The position numbers and the translations under genes were made by a program. Below the pieces are notes generated by a model. The model saw nothing but the letters and a program-made list of their open reading frames with translations. It made no database searches and was not told the DNA's origin. A DNA stretch of 64,000 bases from Rachicladosporium sp. CCFEE 5018 (Eukaryota > Ascomycota > Dothideomycetes > Cladosporiales > Cladosporiaceae). Within the stretch, counting starts at the first letter, position 1. Each line of letters starts with the position of its first letter. Shown one piece after another: positions 51,943 through 62,156 of this stretch. The stretch lies in contig KZ111142.1 of assembly GCA_002077045.2 (NCBI GenBank), positions 124,001 through 188,000 of the forward strand. The letters run 5' to 3'.

Positions 51943-54900
51943 GGAACCAGACTATCAGACTTGCGATCCCGGCCGAGGACGTGCCTGGGAGCCACATTGT
52001 TATGAGCATTGCGGACAGCCCTAATTTCCCTTTCGCGCTCGCCTGGATCCCACTGTGGGAGAACGAAGCCTTCGTACGCGATGGTGACCACTCGGTCGCA
52101 TTGTACGTGTATGACGAGTATAGCTCAAGTATGATCGGCGGCAAAGGTGCCTACCTCGCACTACCGCCCTGGCACAACAAAGGCGACTTCACACAGGTAT
52201 CTGCCGCGAGCGTGCTTCTGCGGACTTACCTGTGCAGCACGGAATACTCACAAGATCCCAGTCTGCTCGGCTTGCTTCGCTGGCGCAATTTTCACGGTGC
52301 CCAGCTCGTCGAGCTCCTCGAGCGCTTCCAGTACATTCCTGAGGTCGAGATCGTGAAGCTTCTTCCTGACGTCTTTCAATCGCTGTTTGAGATCATGGAC
52401 GAGTATGCCAATAGTGAGGCATACGAAGACCTTCTTTTGTACAACTTTGTCGTCATCTTTGGCATTGCGAAGGATCGCCGCTTCGACTTGGGTAATGTTA
52501 TTGAGCAGTATGCCACGACACGACACGACTGGCCGTATGCTAGCCAATGCTTGCTGCGAGCATTCCATCGCCTAATCACGAACCCCTTGGACCCTGAAGG
52601 CTCGCGAAAGCTGAGAGCGGCACTCAAGGTCGGGGACCAACTATTACGACTCATCATCGAGACACGCAAGGAGACTACCGACGCGAATGGCACCGATACG
52701 AACGGGCATAGCGAGAGACATCCGACATTCTCAGAAGATCTCGGGAAGCTATTCGTCGCACTCATGGCGCTGATGCGCAATCCCATGCCTGTGCTCCTCG
52801 GCACACAGACTCTGGTCATCCAGCATTTCCACTCTTGGCTGCCTGAGCTCGAGTCTCTAATGTCGCCATCCGATATCCTGGAAGTCGCAACAGACTTGCT
52901 TGATGCTGGCGCCCATGCGCAGGGCAAGATGATCATGCGCAGGCTCGTGTTGATCATCAACTACAGCAACTTAGCGGTTTTCAAGGACCCTGACACGCGC
53001 ACCAGGCTCATTGCCAATACGTATCGCTGGCTCGAGCCGTATTGGGGCACAAGGGAGATAGTTACTGACCAGTGGCGCAATCAGATCAGACTTTGCTGCT
53101 CCGTTGTTGCTGCACAGATTGCCGAGCTTGACAACGACGGCTGCCAGTACGTGCCAAAGCTCGTAGAGTCTTACACGACATTACAAGCTGCGGGTCTTAG
53201 GTCCCCATCCCGCACATTCACCCTGCTTTTTCCGACGACATTCCCCTTCCCGGAGCGTCGCACGTCCACGAAGCTAGACGTCGATGAAGCAATGCTGGAA
53301 ATGTCCGCCCTTCTCGCCACGGCTCTTACCACGCAACAACGCCTCTACCTTGATAGCAGCACCGTCGATATCCCAGGCGTGCTTCTGCAAGCCCTGAAAG
53401 TTGGCCAAAGCATCCTGAGCTGTGAAGCTTTCCCCAAGAGCTGGGTTAGCTTGCACGTAAGCCACCACCGCTACGGAATGATGGCTCTGCAGCGCATTCA
53501 GGAATTGCTCATCGAGTCCTTGCCGGATATCTACGCCACTGATGCAAACGAGGCCTTCGACTTCGATACAGTGATCTGGCGCCAATTCTTCGACACGCTA
53601 TTCGTCGCCGTCTCGAGCCCGGCTCTTGCAATGGAGACTTTCCCCGAGCAGAAACGTAGAGCCATCTGGAAGATTGCAGGTGACGTCCGCGAGACTGGCG
53701 CTGTGCTGCTCAAGCAAAGCTGGGAAGCTATCGGCTGGGAGACGCCCGAAGAGAGCAAGAAGCTGCATGGCTTCCAGCGCATGGGTGGGTATCAGGTGCA
53801 GTTCATGCCTGAGCTTGTCGCACCTGTGGTCGAGCTGTGCTTGAGCATGCATGCGACGCTTAGGCAGAATGCGACGGAGGTGCTGAGAAGTATGATCGTG
53901 AGTGCCTGGGAGCTGGACCAGGATCTGGGCGTCGTGCAGAGGGCTGTGATCGAGTGTCTAGACAGGCTGTGCCGGCGCAAAGACATCAGCGAGGCTGTGT
54001 TGCAGAAAAGCTTTGTTGCAGAGCTGCTCGCTCAGTTCAAGCCTTTGCAGAACTCGTCGGAGGATGAGCTCTACCAAGCTGTCGTGGAGATGTTCCGCAA
54101 GGTCGACGAGTTGCTCTCGATGCTCGGGACCGTGCATTCCGGCACAGCGATCAGCGAAGCGACGCAGATCGTCGACACACTACGACTCATGGAGTTTCTA
54201 CGCGATGTACAGAGCGACGCGGCGTACATTAGGTATGTTCACCAACTTGCAGACATGCAGAGCAAGGCTGGAAACCACACCGAAGCCGGTCTGGCGCTCC
54301 AGCTACACGCCGAGAAGTATGCCTGGGATGCGAGTATGCCGCTGGACCCCATGGAGGAGCCGGGATTCCCTGCACAGAAGTCTTTCGATCGGCGCGAGGC
54401 ACTCTGCTTCCAGATGATCCAGCACTATGAACGTGGCGCGGCGTATCAGAAGGGTCTTACGGTGCACAAAGAGCTTGCTCATCAATATGAGACGAACACA
54501 TTCGACTTCGCGAAGCTGGCGCGTACGCAGCGCGCTATGGCTGCAATGCATGAGCGTATTGCGAAGGGCGACAGGGTGTTTGCGCGGTACTTCAGAGTTC
54601 TACACAGAGGGCACGGCTGGCCTGCCAATGTCCGGGACAAGGAGTTCATCTTCGAAGGCCATGCATCGGACAAGCTAGCAGTGTTCGAAGACAAGATCCG
54701 CCAGCTGCACCCTGGTGCGTCGATTCTGCGCAACAACGCGGAGGCGGATTTGGTCGAAGGACAGTACTTGCAAGTCTTTCCCGTCAGCGTCCATCGGGAT
54801 CTGAGCCACATGGTCTATCAGCGCACGAAGGTTGCGCAGACGGTCCGAGACTACTACCTGCTGTCATCACCGCAGCGCTTCTCAACGACGACCCGGCAAC

Positions 54901-55832
54901 CTGTCCGCGAGCTGGCTATCACCGAGCAGCCAGTCGAGAAGACCCTCTATACCACTGTCGCTGCCTTTCCCACCATCCTTCGTCGCGCTGAAATCGTGGC
55001 TACAGAGAAGGTCGCCCTGACTGCCATCGAAGCAGCAGTGGAACGCACTACACGCAAGACTGCTGAGCTGGTCGGTCTGGAAAAGCGAGTCTCGTCGGGT
55101 GACGAAGGTGCGATGCAAGGACTGTCAGAGGCTATACTGCTGTCCGTGGACCCGGAGTCTAGTAGCTCTGTGGCGCGGTATCGCGGATTGATCCCTACAG
55201 CCGGTAGCAAAGACGCCAAGTCCGATGAGTTTGATCCTTCTGCGCCAGAAGCTATCGAAGACGGGCCCGTGGAGCTGGATAGCATGCAGTCTGCTCTGCA
55301 AGTTGCACTGCTGAATCATGCGCTTGTGATCAAGCGTTGCTTGGGGCTGTACAATCGCAATGCGCACCTGGCCACGCGAGCGGAGCTAGTGCCGCGCTTC
55401 GAAGCGGTGTTCGAGCACGAGCTCTCTGTGCTCTTCCCTGGCCAGAGCGGCGTAATGGATCTCGCTGCTCTACGAGACAGCCAAGAACCCGTAACCGAGC
55501 CCCCGGACTCCCGTCAAGCGACCGCCGGCGCGGAAGTCAGCGAGCCCAACGGCGTTGACGAGCCGAGCAGAGGCCGTGAGTCTAGTCTCGCACGAGGTAG
55601 GCGGCGATCACTGTCTTTCTTGAAGCGTGGCTCGATCGCGTCGCTGAGAGGGCAGAAGAACGCGCAGACTAATGGTGTCAACACTGGAAGCGAAGAGGTC
55701 ACTACGCCCAGAGCTAGGAGCTCGAGCCGGGGGCCGTTTGGCTTTTTTGAACGGCGGCCGAGTAGTAGTGCCGGTGGTGGGGCAGATGGGGTTGGGAGGA
55801 AGAGGTTGAGCTTTTTGGGTAATGGGACGTAG
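51943..55832 (+). CDS. DOCK-family exchange factor, second copy (5' part lost in gap)
   Basis: Corresponds to about residue 670 to the end of the protein at 7201-13098. It includes the end of DHR1, the helical scaffold, the complete DHR2 and the Ser/Arg-rich tail. The frame is fully open. By eye, roughly 20-25 substitutions occur over about 1,295 aligned residues, many conservative (V/I, M/I, A/V), with no change in the HYERGAAYQKG or FEGHASDKLAV segments. Many more synonymous changes exist, so the two copies appear to be under purifying selection. The N-terminal SH3 and linker presumably lie in the gap. Confidence 0.92.
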
Positions 55833-56056
55833 GAAGTCAGACGACTCGAGTTTGTTGGGTGGTCATTAAGTAGTGCACTTGTACTATGGGAGGTTGCTTT
55901 GATACCCTGTGAGCGCAACCTTGGATAGACATACTTAAGGTGTAGTGAAAGGTCATGTATAACATAATCATTGTTGCAGTTCCCCAGCCCTGTCCTACCC
56001 TCATCACTGTCGTCTTGTCACATTCGCCTCATCACTCTCGCGTCACCACCCTTGCC

Positions 56057-57250
56057 TCATGCCTCGCTCTCCGGACCAGCTCCGCCAGCCACCGGCAGAT
56101 CTATATCCAGCACCCACGGCGCGTTCACCGGATCGAGATCTTTGTTCATCACAGCAGCGTTAATCATAACAGTTTCCTTCCCCCTATGCAGTGCATTGCC
56201 CTCCCGTAGATTGACAAACAGCGCATGTTCCGTAGCGCCACAGTCCTGCGCCAGACCAATAGGTTCGATCTGTCGCTGCGACCATGCCTCAGTCTGCTCA
56301 CTCCAGTCTTGGATCGACATTTTTCGGCTCGCGACTTCGTCCGCGTCCAATGGCCAGGTGACGCGCTTAACGCCGTATCCTTCGTGGATGTGTCCAAAAC
56401 AGTGGATGAGAGGACGAGCACGCATACACGCTCGGAGGAGGTGAGGGCAACCGACGGAGGTTCGGAGAGCTGGCCCTTCCGGCGTGTCTTGCATTGTGTC
56501 GTCGATCTTGACGATGTCTAGAATGTGCATGGGCGGGCCGTGAGTGATCATGATGTCAACTTGTTGCTCGGAGCGTAAGGGGACTGGACGTTGGGAGATG
56601 TTGGTGGCGTCAGACAGCGTATCAGCGTAGCTATTGAATCGGTCCTCGTTCCCTGAATAGGCGAAGGCCCAGTCTTCGAAGCGAGGCGTAAAGGGCGATG
56701 CGTATATATTCAGCAGTGCACCGTTGCGCAGCGTGATAGTTTGCATTCCCTCCTCGAGGAAAGTGATGCCATCGCATTGCGCCCTTTCGTACCGCCAGGT
56801 CCAGAGTCGCTGAGCATCGAGATAGCGAGCATTCGCCTGCGCGACGCTCATTTCCGGCTGGCGGTTCTGTAGATCACTTGGGAGGTGTGAGATCACCCAT
56901 TCGCGATCCAAGGAGAGGTCGTGGTTACCAGGGATTACTAACTTGACCGGCGCTGGGATGTGGGCCAGCATATCGAGAGCCTCATGGTATTCCCTCGTAT
57001 CGCCTTCATTGGTGAGATCCCCACAGTGAATCAAAAGATCGATTGATGGAGGAAGTGGAAGGGCGAATGCGGTGGTCCCGATGGCTCCCAGGTTATCATT
57101 CGTAAAGGATGCGCAGTGGGTGTCGGAAATGATCATGATACGCGTGTGGACTGTTCCATCGCTGTTGCGCCTTACTACGGGGGGCGTGGCGGCAGCTCTG
57201 TGGAAGCCATCGGCATCGAGAGTGCCTAACATGCTCATTTTGGGTCTCAC
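56057..57250 (-). CDS. Calcineurin-like metallophosphoesterase (MPPED-like), copy 2
   Basis: Same 397-residue product as 13323-14516, with all metal-binding motifs retained (ISDTH, LIHCGDLTNEG, GNHD, THGPP, GHIHEGYG). About 17 residues differ between copies, a higher rate than in the DOCK pair, including S/W and Y/F changes near the middle and G/E near the C-terminus. Converges on the DOCK copy as in copy 1. Substrate unknown. Confidence 0.85.
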   Translation of the reverse strand: MRPKMSMLGTLDADGFHRAAATPPVVRRNSDGTVHTRIMIISDTHCASFTNDNLGAIGTTAFALPLPPSIDLLIHCGDLTNEGDTREYHEALDMLAHIPAPVKLVIPGNHDLSLDREWVISHLPSDLQNRQPEMSVAQANARYLDAQRLWTWRYERAQCDGITFLEEGMQTITLRNGALLNIYASPFTPRFEDWAFAYSGNEDRFNSYADTLSDATNISQRPVPLRSEQQVDIMITHGPPMHILDIVKIDDTMQDTPEGPALRTSVGCPHLLRACMRARPLIHCFGHIHEGYGVKRVTWPLDADEVASRKMSIQDWSEQTEAWSQRQIEPIGLAQDCGATEHALFVNLREGNALHRGKETVMINAAVMNKDLDPVNAPWVLDIDLPVAGGAGPESEA

Positions 57251-57760
57251 AGCCTGCTTTGCTCGAGAGTAGTCATGATGCTAAAGTAGCATGTCGTCAG
57301 AAGCGCTTGAAAATAGGATTCAGTAGGACAGGTTGGCAGTCTCGGTCGTCTTGTTGACACACAACTTGACCAGGGCGATGGCCGTCCAGTGTGTCTACCT
57401 ATCTTGGTCGCGACTTCTTCTGAGATTTTGGAGACCTCTCAATAGTTTGAGAGTCTTTCGTGAGGAATAATCAGCTGCATCGTAGCAATAATGGTGCAGC
57501 AAAGCACGTTGAGAGAATGTTGCGAGATGCGCATCACCAAGCAGATGCTTCTCACCTATTCAGCAGGCGCCGGACTACACCCCTGATGAGACTGATCACA
57601 GCATAAGGATTCTCAAACCTTTGTAAGGTGAATGGAGGTATATTCTGAAGACGTGTGCATCGCTGGCCTTCGCATGGACATACAAGGCGTCGTAAAAGCC
57701 ACAATGACAGCAGTCAGAAGCGAAGTGAGTGGTCTGAGGCTTGTAAATTCATATCAATGT
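57251..57760. other. Intergenic region, duplicate of 14517-15027
   Basis: Non-coding and collinear with the other copy apart from base changes and a few single-base indels. Confidence 0.5.
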
Positions 57761-59212
57761 CTATATGCCAAGCCGCTGCACCACCCAGCGTCCAATGCGT
57801 ATGCTCGGGTCGTCCAACAGTGATGTACAAACATGTGCCAACAGAATATTGACAGGAGTAATCACAGCCTGTGCTACCAGGAATCTCGTAGTCAATCCGT
57901 GCACACCCCAATCTGGCACCGTCAAGCGTCCATCCCACCAAGTGTGCAAATCCGTTTGATTGATGGTGCCCACGAGTCTGTACATGCGGTCGCTGAATGT
58001 CCATAACAGTGGCATGTGAATGAGATACAGCAAGAAGCTGATCTTGCCTAGGTACTGCAGCGATGCTGATGCGAAGAACCGCTGCAGCGGCTGTATACGG
58101 AGGACGCCATACACCAGCAGCAGAGCGCCCCAGGTATGCCACCAGCGCCAGTACTCGCCATTGTAGTAGTATGAAGGTATCATCGAGGTCAGGTAGCCGA
58201 AGCCAGGCGTGTCAAGGGAGACTTGAACCTCTTTCACGCCACCTGGCCCTGACAAGAGGTACCAGCCAGCGAAGAACGAGGCGTAGTGTAGGAGTCGTTG
58301 CGAGGGCGTAGGATTTACCATCGGTGTATCACGATACGTCTGGTCGGCCATCGCAAGCACAATCCCAGCCATGAAGCAGGCCAGAAACCATTGATGAAAG
58401 AGCAGCAAGGCCACGCCAGTGGCACAGAAGGTTGCCATCCGATACCGAGAGGGTATTTGGGTCGAGATAGCCAGAGCGGCAAACAGCACCCATGAACCGA
58501 GTAGCTCTATCGGCATTGTATATGATGGCGGGTTATACACGAACCAGCGGCCAGAGACACCATGATAGACGAAAGGGTTCACCAGCCAGATGCAGTCCCC
58601 GACCCATCGTTTCAGCTCCAGCCACAGGCTTGCTTCTGCGGGAGGCCACACGATTGTTGGCTTGATGAATGCAGGCAGGTGTAGTGTCAACAGAACAACG
58701 ATGCTCACGCCGATCGGCGGCATGTACAACCGGAACGGGCGTCTGATCGCAGCTGAGACCAGACTCCGATACGTCTTCTGGTAGTCGCCATTCCGGATCG
58801 ATCGCAAAGGCGAGACAGACAGAACATAGCCAGAGAGTACGAAGAAGATGGCCACCGCTGGATTCCCGCCTGTGAAGAAGACCCGAACGAATGGTAGCTG
58901 GCCGAAGTACTTGATGCCCTTTGGCTGGCCATAGCCGTACAGCAGGTCATCGAATGCGCCATAGAACCAGGAAACGTGGTGGTAGAAATACACGAGAAAC
59001 GCCGCTAATCCTCGCAAGCCTGTGAGGAACTCGGTAGACGATGCTGATGCAGATCTCGCGGGTACTGCTTGTCCAGAGACGGCATTGGACTCTGTAGAAA
59101 TGCTGGACTCGTGCAGTGGCAGCAGGGTCGTTTGGTCGCTAGACTTTTTGATGCCATCGTGATGGTCTTGGTCCATGCTGTTAAGAAGATGCTCAGTCGC
59201 GACGCATCGCAC
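57761..59212 (-). CDS. Acyltransferase-3 family integral membrane protein, complete copy
   Basis: Multi-pass membrane acyltransferase of the Acyltransferase_3 family (O-acetyl or acyl transfer to sugars or other small molecules; acceptor unknown). 483 residues, one exon. After about 60 polar residues comes the family entry motif RGLAAFLVYFYHHVSWF (from about R67, histidines at 78-79), then FFTGGNPAVAIFFVLSGYVL, and some ten hydrophobic segments in all, ending with LLYLIHMPLLWTFS and a short charged tail. M13 (MDQDHHDG) is an alternative start. Copy 1 is cut at 15363. No other sugar-modifying gene is adjacent. Confidence 0.88.
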   Translation of the reverse strand: MRCVATEHLLNSMDQDHHDGIKKSSDQTTLLPLHESSISTESNAVSGQAVPARSASASSTEFLTGLRGLAAFLVYFYHHVSWFYGAFDDLLYGYGQPKGIKYFGQLPFVRVFFTGGNPAVAIFFVLSGYVLSVSPLRSIRNGDYQKTYRSLVSAAIRRPFRLYMPPIGVSIVVLLTLHLPAFIKPTIVWPPAEASLWLELKRWVGDCIWLVNPFVYHGVSGRWFVYNPPSYTMPIELLGSWVLFAALAISTQIPSRYRMATFCATGVALLLFHQWFLACFMAGIVLAMADQTYRDTPMVNPTPSQRLLHYASFFAGWYLLSGPGGVKEVQVSLDTPGFGYLTSMIPSYYYNGEYWRWWHTWGALLLVYGVLRIQPLQRFFASASLQYLGKISFLLYLIHMPLLWTFSDRMYRLVGTINQTDLHTWWDGRLTVPDWGVHGLTTRFLVAQAVITPVNILLAHVCTSLLDDPSIRIGRWVVQRLGI

Positions 59213-59495
59213 TCAGCCAGCGTTGTGCCAGGGCTAGTCCTCGCACAATGGTTCGCCTTCGATGTCAAGTCGAGAAATCTAGGGGCATGTGCAAACGCCG
59301 AGGCTCGCCGAGTTAGAGTTGAGCCTCATGACGCGAAGACGGCGCGGTATCCCTACCGTGGATCTTATGGCGCCATATCCGCAGGATTGCGTTACGCGAC
59401 TCACGCGAAAGCTGGAGAATGCTGTTACGCTATAAAGGAGATCGTCGGTTCTAGCCTCGAAGAAGTCTTATACGGACACAATGATGCCCCCCCAA

Positions 59496-60653
59496 CTACA
59501 TATACTCATGATCCATAACGCCATCCTCATCCCAGGCAATGTTACCTCGCCTTGCCTCATTCCTCACCCACTGTGAATGATAGGTCGAGTAATCCCTACG
59601 ACCAGATAAACCCAATTGGCTCGCAAGATTGACATAGCCCTCTGCGCTCACAGTTCCCCCGGTAGCTAGCGTTCGCAGGTTCTCGCCCTCATCAGCTTGC
59701 CATGGGCTCCTGCAAAGTGGGCAAGTGACTGCACCACCTCTGTTGCTGGCAGCCCATTGCTTCATGCACTCTTTGTGAACGTTATTGCCGCAAGATGCTT
59801 TGCAGTACACAATGCTCTCCTTGCTGGTAGGCTCAAAATCAGAGTAGCAGATCGGGCACTCTCCTTCCACTTCTTTGCGGTTCCCGTCTTTGGCGCTCTC
59901 GTCCGCAGTCTCTGATGGCAGAGGTGGCGCAGCTGCGAAGATCTCGCGCAGCTCGGAGGAGATGAACGCCAGCTGATACTCGAGTTCTGGCCTGACGCGC
60001 AATACGCGAGACAGGCAGTAGGCGATATGCTTACACTGGTGTTTCTTCCGCGCGTGGGGACAATTACAAGAAGGCACCTTGTCGACTCTGATCTCGTAGA
60101 CGTTCCCGGTAGTCCCGGCCAATTTGATGATCTCAATCGGGTGATCGGGGTTTGAAATGTCTCGTTGGCGATCTAGAGCGAACATCCGCTGCGTCAATGC
60201 GCGCTGTTTGACCTCGAGAAATGCACCAGGTGCTGCCTTTCGCCATCGACGGAGGCGCTTCTCCTCATCTGGATCGCGCTTGGTCTTCTTCTTCTTGGGC
60301 GACAGTGCCTCGTCTACATCGCCTACCATGCGCGCCTTACCAGACTTCGCAAGCGTCCCTACCTTCTTCCGTCGCTTTAGCGGCGCATCATCGCCCTGCG
60401 CATCAACTGGGTACAGTGACGATGCTGGCGCATAGCTATCCGTGTAGGTGTGGGATGGAGCAGCTTCTGCTTCCTTTCTGGGGGTCGTTGCCTCGGTAAG
60501 GTCGATCACCTCGCATTGCGCCGGCGAGATCTTGCGCTTCTTGCGAGGCTGCGAGGTTTCGAGATCGGGATAGCCGCCTGTCGCGCCCAACGGTGCAGTC
60601 CCCGGAATACCCATAGTGTTGTGTGCAGTCAGTGATCGGCTGATGTCGTTCAC
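59496..60653 (-). CDS. SWIM- and RING-finger protein with a SUMO-interacting-like motif
   Basis: Likely E3 ubiquitin ligase of the ZSWIM type. 385 residues, one exon. The basic N-terminus contains CEVIDLTEA, whose VIDLT (49-53) is a textbook SUMO-interacting sequence. Lys/Arg-rich runs at 93-140 look like nuclear localisation signals. A SWIM finger follows (C196, C198, C207, H209: CNCPHARKKHQCKH), then a RING finger (C266, C269, C284, C288, H293, C296, C311, C314: CPICYSDF...NVHKECMKQW...CPLC). The combination recalls SUMO-targeted ubiquitin ligases, but that role is inference. Divergent from the phosphatase gene at 60900. Confidence 0.85.
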   Translation of the reverse strand: MNDISRSLTAHNTMGIPGTAPLGATGGYPDLETSQPRKKRKISPAQCEVIDLTEATTPRKEAEAAPSHTYTDSYAPASSLYPVDAQGDDAPLKRRKKVGTLAKSGKARMVGDVDEALSPKKKKTKRDPDEEKRLRRWRKAAPGAFLEVKQRALTQRMFALDRQRDISNPDHPIEIIKLAGTTGNVYEIRVDKVPSCNCPHARKKHQCKHIAYCLSRVLRVRPELEYQLAFISSELREIFAAAPPLPSETADESAKDGNRKEVEGECPICYSDFEPTSKESIVYCKASCGNNVHKECMKQWAASNRGGAVTCPLCRSPWQADEGENLRTLATGGTVSAEGYVNLASQLGLSGRRDYSTYHSQWVRNEARRGNIAWDEDGVMDHEYM

Positions 60654-60899
60654 AGCCGCGACGCGATGACGAACTCAACAGAGATTCGTCTCGAAGGATC
60701 TATCGATGATATACCAGGTGGCAATATATGATATGTACTTCCGCAAGTGGGACTAGCAGTCGAGTGGTTGTTTGCAGTGAACAGGGATGCTACTCCACGA
60801 AGCGGATCTGTCCGAAAGCTTAATCGCAATCGCCACTTCCAATGTGTAGTGAGGTGAAGGTCAGGATGCTTGAAATCTTAAGGACACTGAGCGATACCG
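60654..60899. promoter_or_regulatory. Divergent promoter between SWIM-RING and histidine phosphatase genes
   Basis: Only 246 bases separate the two start codons, so the genes share an upstream region and may be co-regulated. A TA-rich stretch (60724-60737, aatatatgatatgt) could serve as a TATA-like element for the minus-strand gene. Confidence 0.45.
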
Positions 60900-61998
60900 A
60901 TGCGCCTTTTCCTGATCCGCCATGGTGAGACCGTGGATAATGTTGCGGGACTGTATGCCGGCGTACGAGACAGCGCCTTGACGAATCACGGCGTCGAACA
61001 AGCGACCAAACTGGGCGATTACCTAGGAAGGACCACTAAGATCACGCACATCTATGCATCTCCGTTACAAAGAGCCCATAAGACCGCGCAGGCTGTCCAT
61101 CGCCACCAGCAATCTCAACGGAAGGCTGTTGATGACACAGAAGATCTCGGTATCGTGCTTGTATCAGCGTTGATCGAGCAAGACTTCGTACGTTGCTTCG
61201 ATCACTGCTCACAATGATCTATAGCATATCTCTCTGACCGCGACGTGCTTCTTACAGGGCTACTACGAAGGCAAGGCTTTCTTCGCCAGGTCGGACCCTA
61301 GAAAGACTGGTCGCGAAGCCCACCATGACGATCATAAGAATGACCCTGGCTTCGTCGATGTCGAGAGCAGGGAATCGATCTGCAAGCGCGCTGATGCGTT
61401 CTTAGACGACCACTTGCTGCCACTGTTCGATACGCCGCCAGTGGGCGAAGAGCATGTCGTTGCCGTAGTGTCCCATGGCATCTTGCTGTCGAACCTATGG
61501 CGTCGTCTGTTATTGCGTTTGCCACGCAAGAGCCTGATGATTGCTCCCGAAGTCACTGCAGCGCGGGACAACCTTGTACTTGAACATCTTGGCGGCTGGA
61601 GTAATACTGGCTACCTGGAGCTGACGATCCGCGAGATTGCGACCGCAGAGTCTGGGGATCGTGCTCCAGATACCGTCGAATCTCCTCCGCAGCGCATTGG
61701 CGGACGGGCGGACCTTATAGCAGAAGCCGACGTAAGCCAGCCCACCCTCTCAACTTCGCCAGCGGTCCGGGAGGCATCGTCTCCATCCCGCGATGCATCG
61801 ATCACTGCATCGGCCGTCCCGACGTCTATCGCGCTGCCTCGTCGACATCTAACAGGATATGCTACCACCATCGTGGCGGTAGATAGCAAGCAGCATCTTG
61901 TCGGGCTAAAGCGGCAACGCGGCGGCATTGGTCGTCTCGCACACGACGAAGGCCAGAAGAAGCTTGATAGCTTCTTCAAGAAGCGCAGGGTGGAGTGA
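60900..61998 (+). CDS. Histidine phosphatase (phosphoglycerate-mutase-like) with a C-terminal PIP box
   Basis: Histidine phosphatase superfamily, branch 1. Exons 60900-61187 and 61258-61998 (70-nt intron) give 342 residues. The catalytic RHGE is at 7-10 (MRLFLIRHGETVDN); the second Arg lies in ASPLQRAHKTAQ; the acid segment is LIEQDFGYYEGKAF across the splice; the second His is in VVSHGILLSNLWRR. The catalytic fold ends near residue 240. A Ser/Thr/Pro-rich linker follows, and the last 14 residues contain QKKLDSFF (329-336) followed by KKRRVE. This is a perfect QxxLxxFF PCNA-interaction motif with basic flank. The phosphatase substrate is unknown. Confidence 0.88.
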
Positions 61999-62156
61999 GC
62001 GTCCTCCCGCACTTCCAGATGCGTTTACGCTTGCGAGATGTCGACCTTCGGCTGCCCTTGTATCTCGAGGATCAGTAGTCGCAAGCCTTCAAGCGAGTCT
62101 GTGACCGCACCTGCTCGTTGGATGGAACGTCTGAAAATGACACCTGGTGACGGACT

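Larger units (their letters stand above)
51943..58096. repeat. Segmental duplication, copy 2
   Basis: Counterpart of 9209-15363 (6154 against 6155 bases), collinear through coding and non-coding DNA. Its left edge is exactly the second gap. Its right edge is only where copy 1 runs out at the first gap, so the true duplication may be longer on both sides. Confidence 0.97.

Noticed and set aside
51216..55832. Single long frame joining calcipressin-region sequence to the DOCK copy
   Set aside because: It runs through 100 Ns and uses a different frame from calcipressin before the gap; it is an artefact of translating N.
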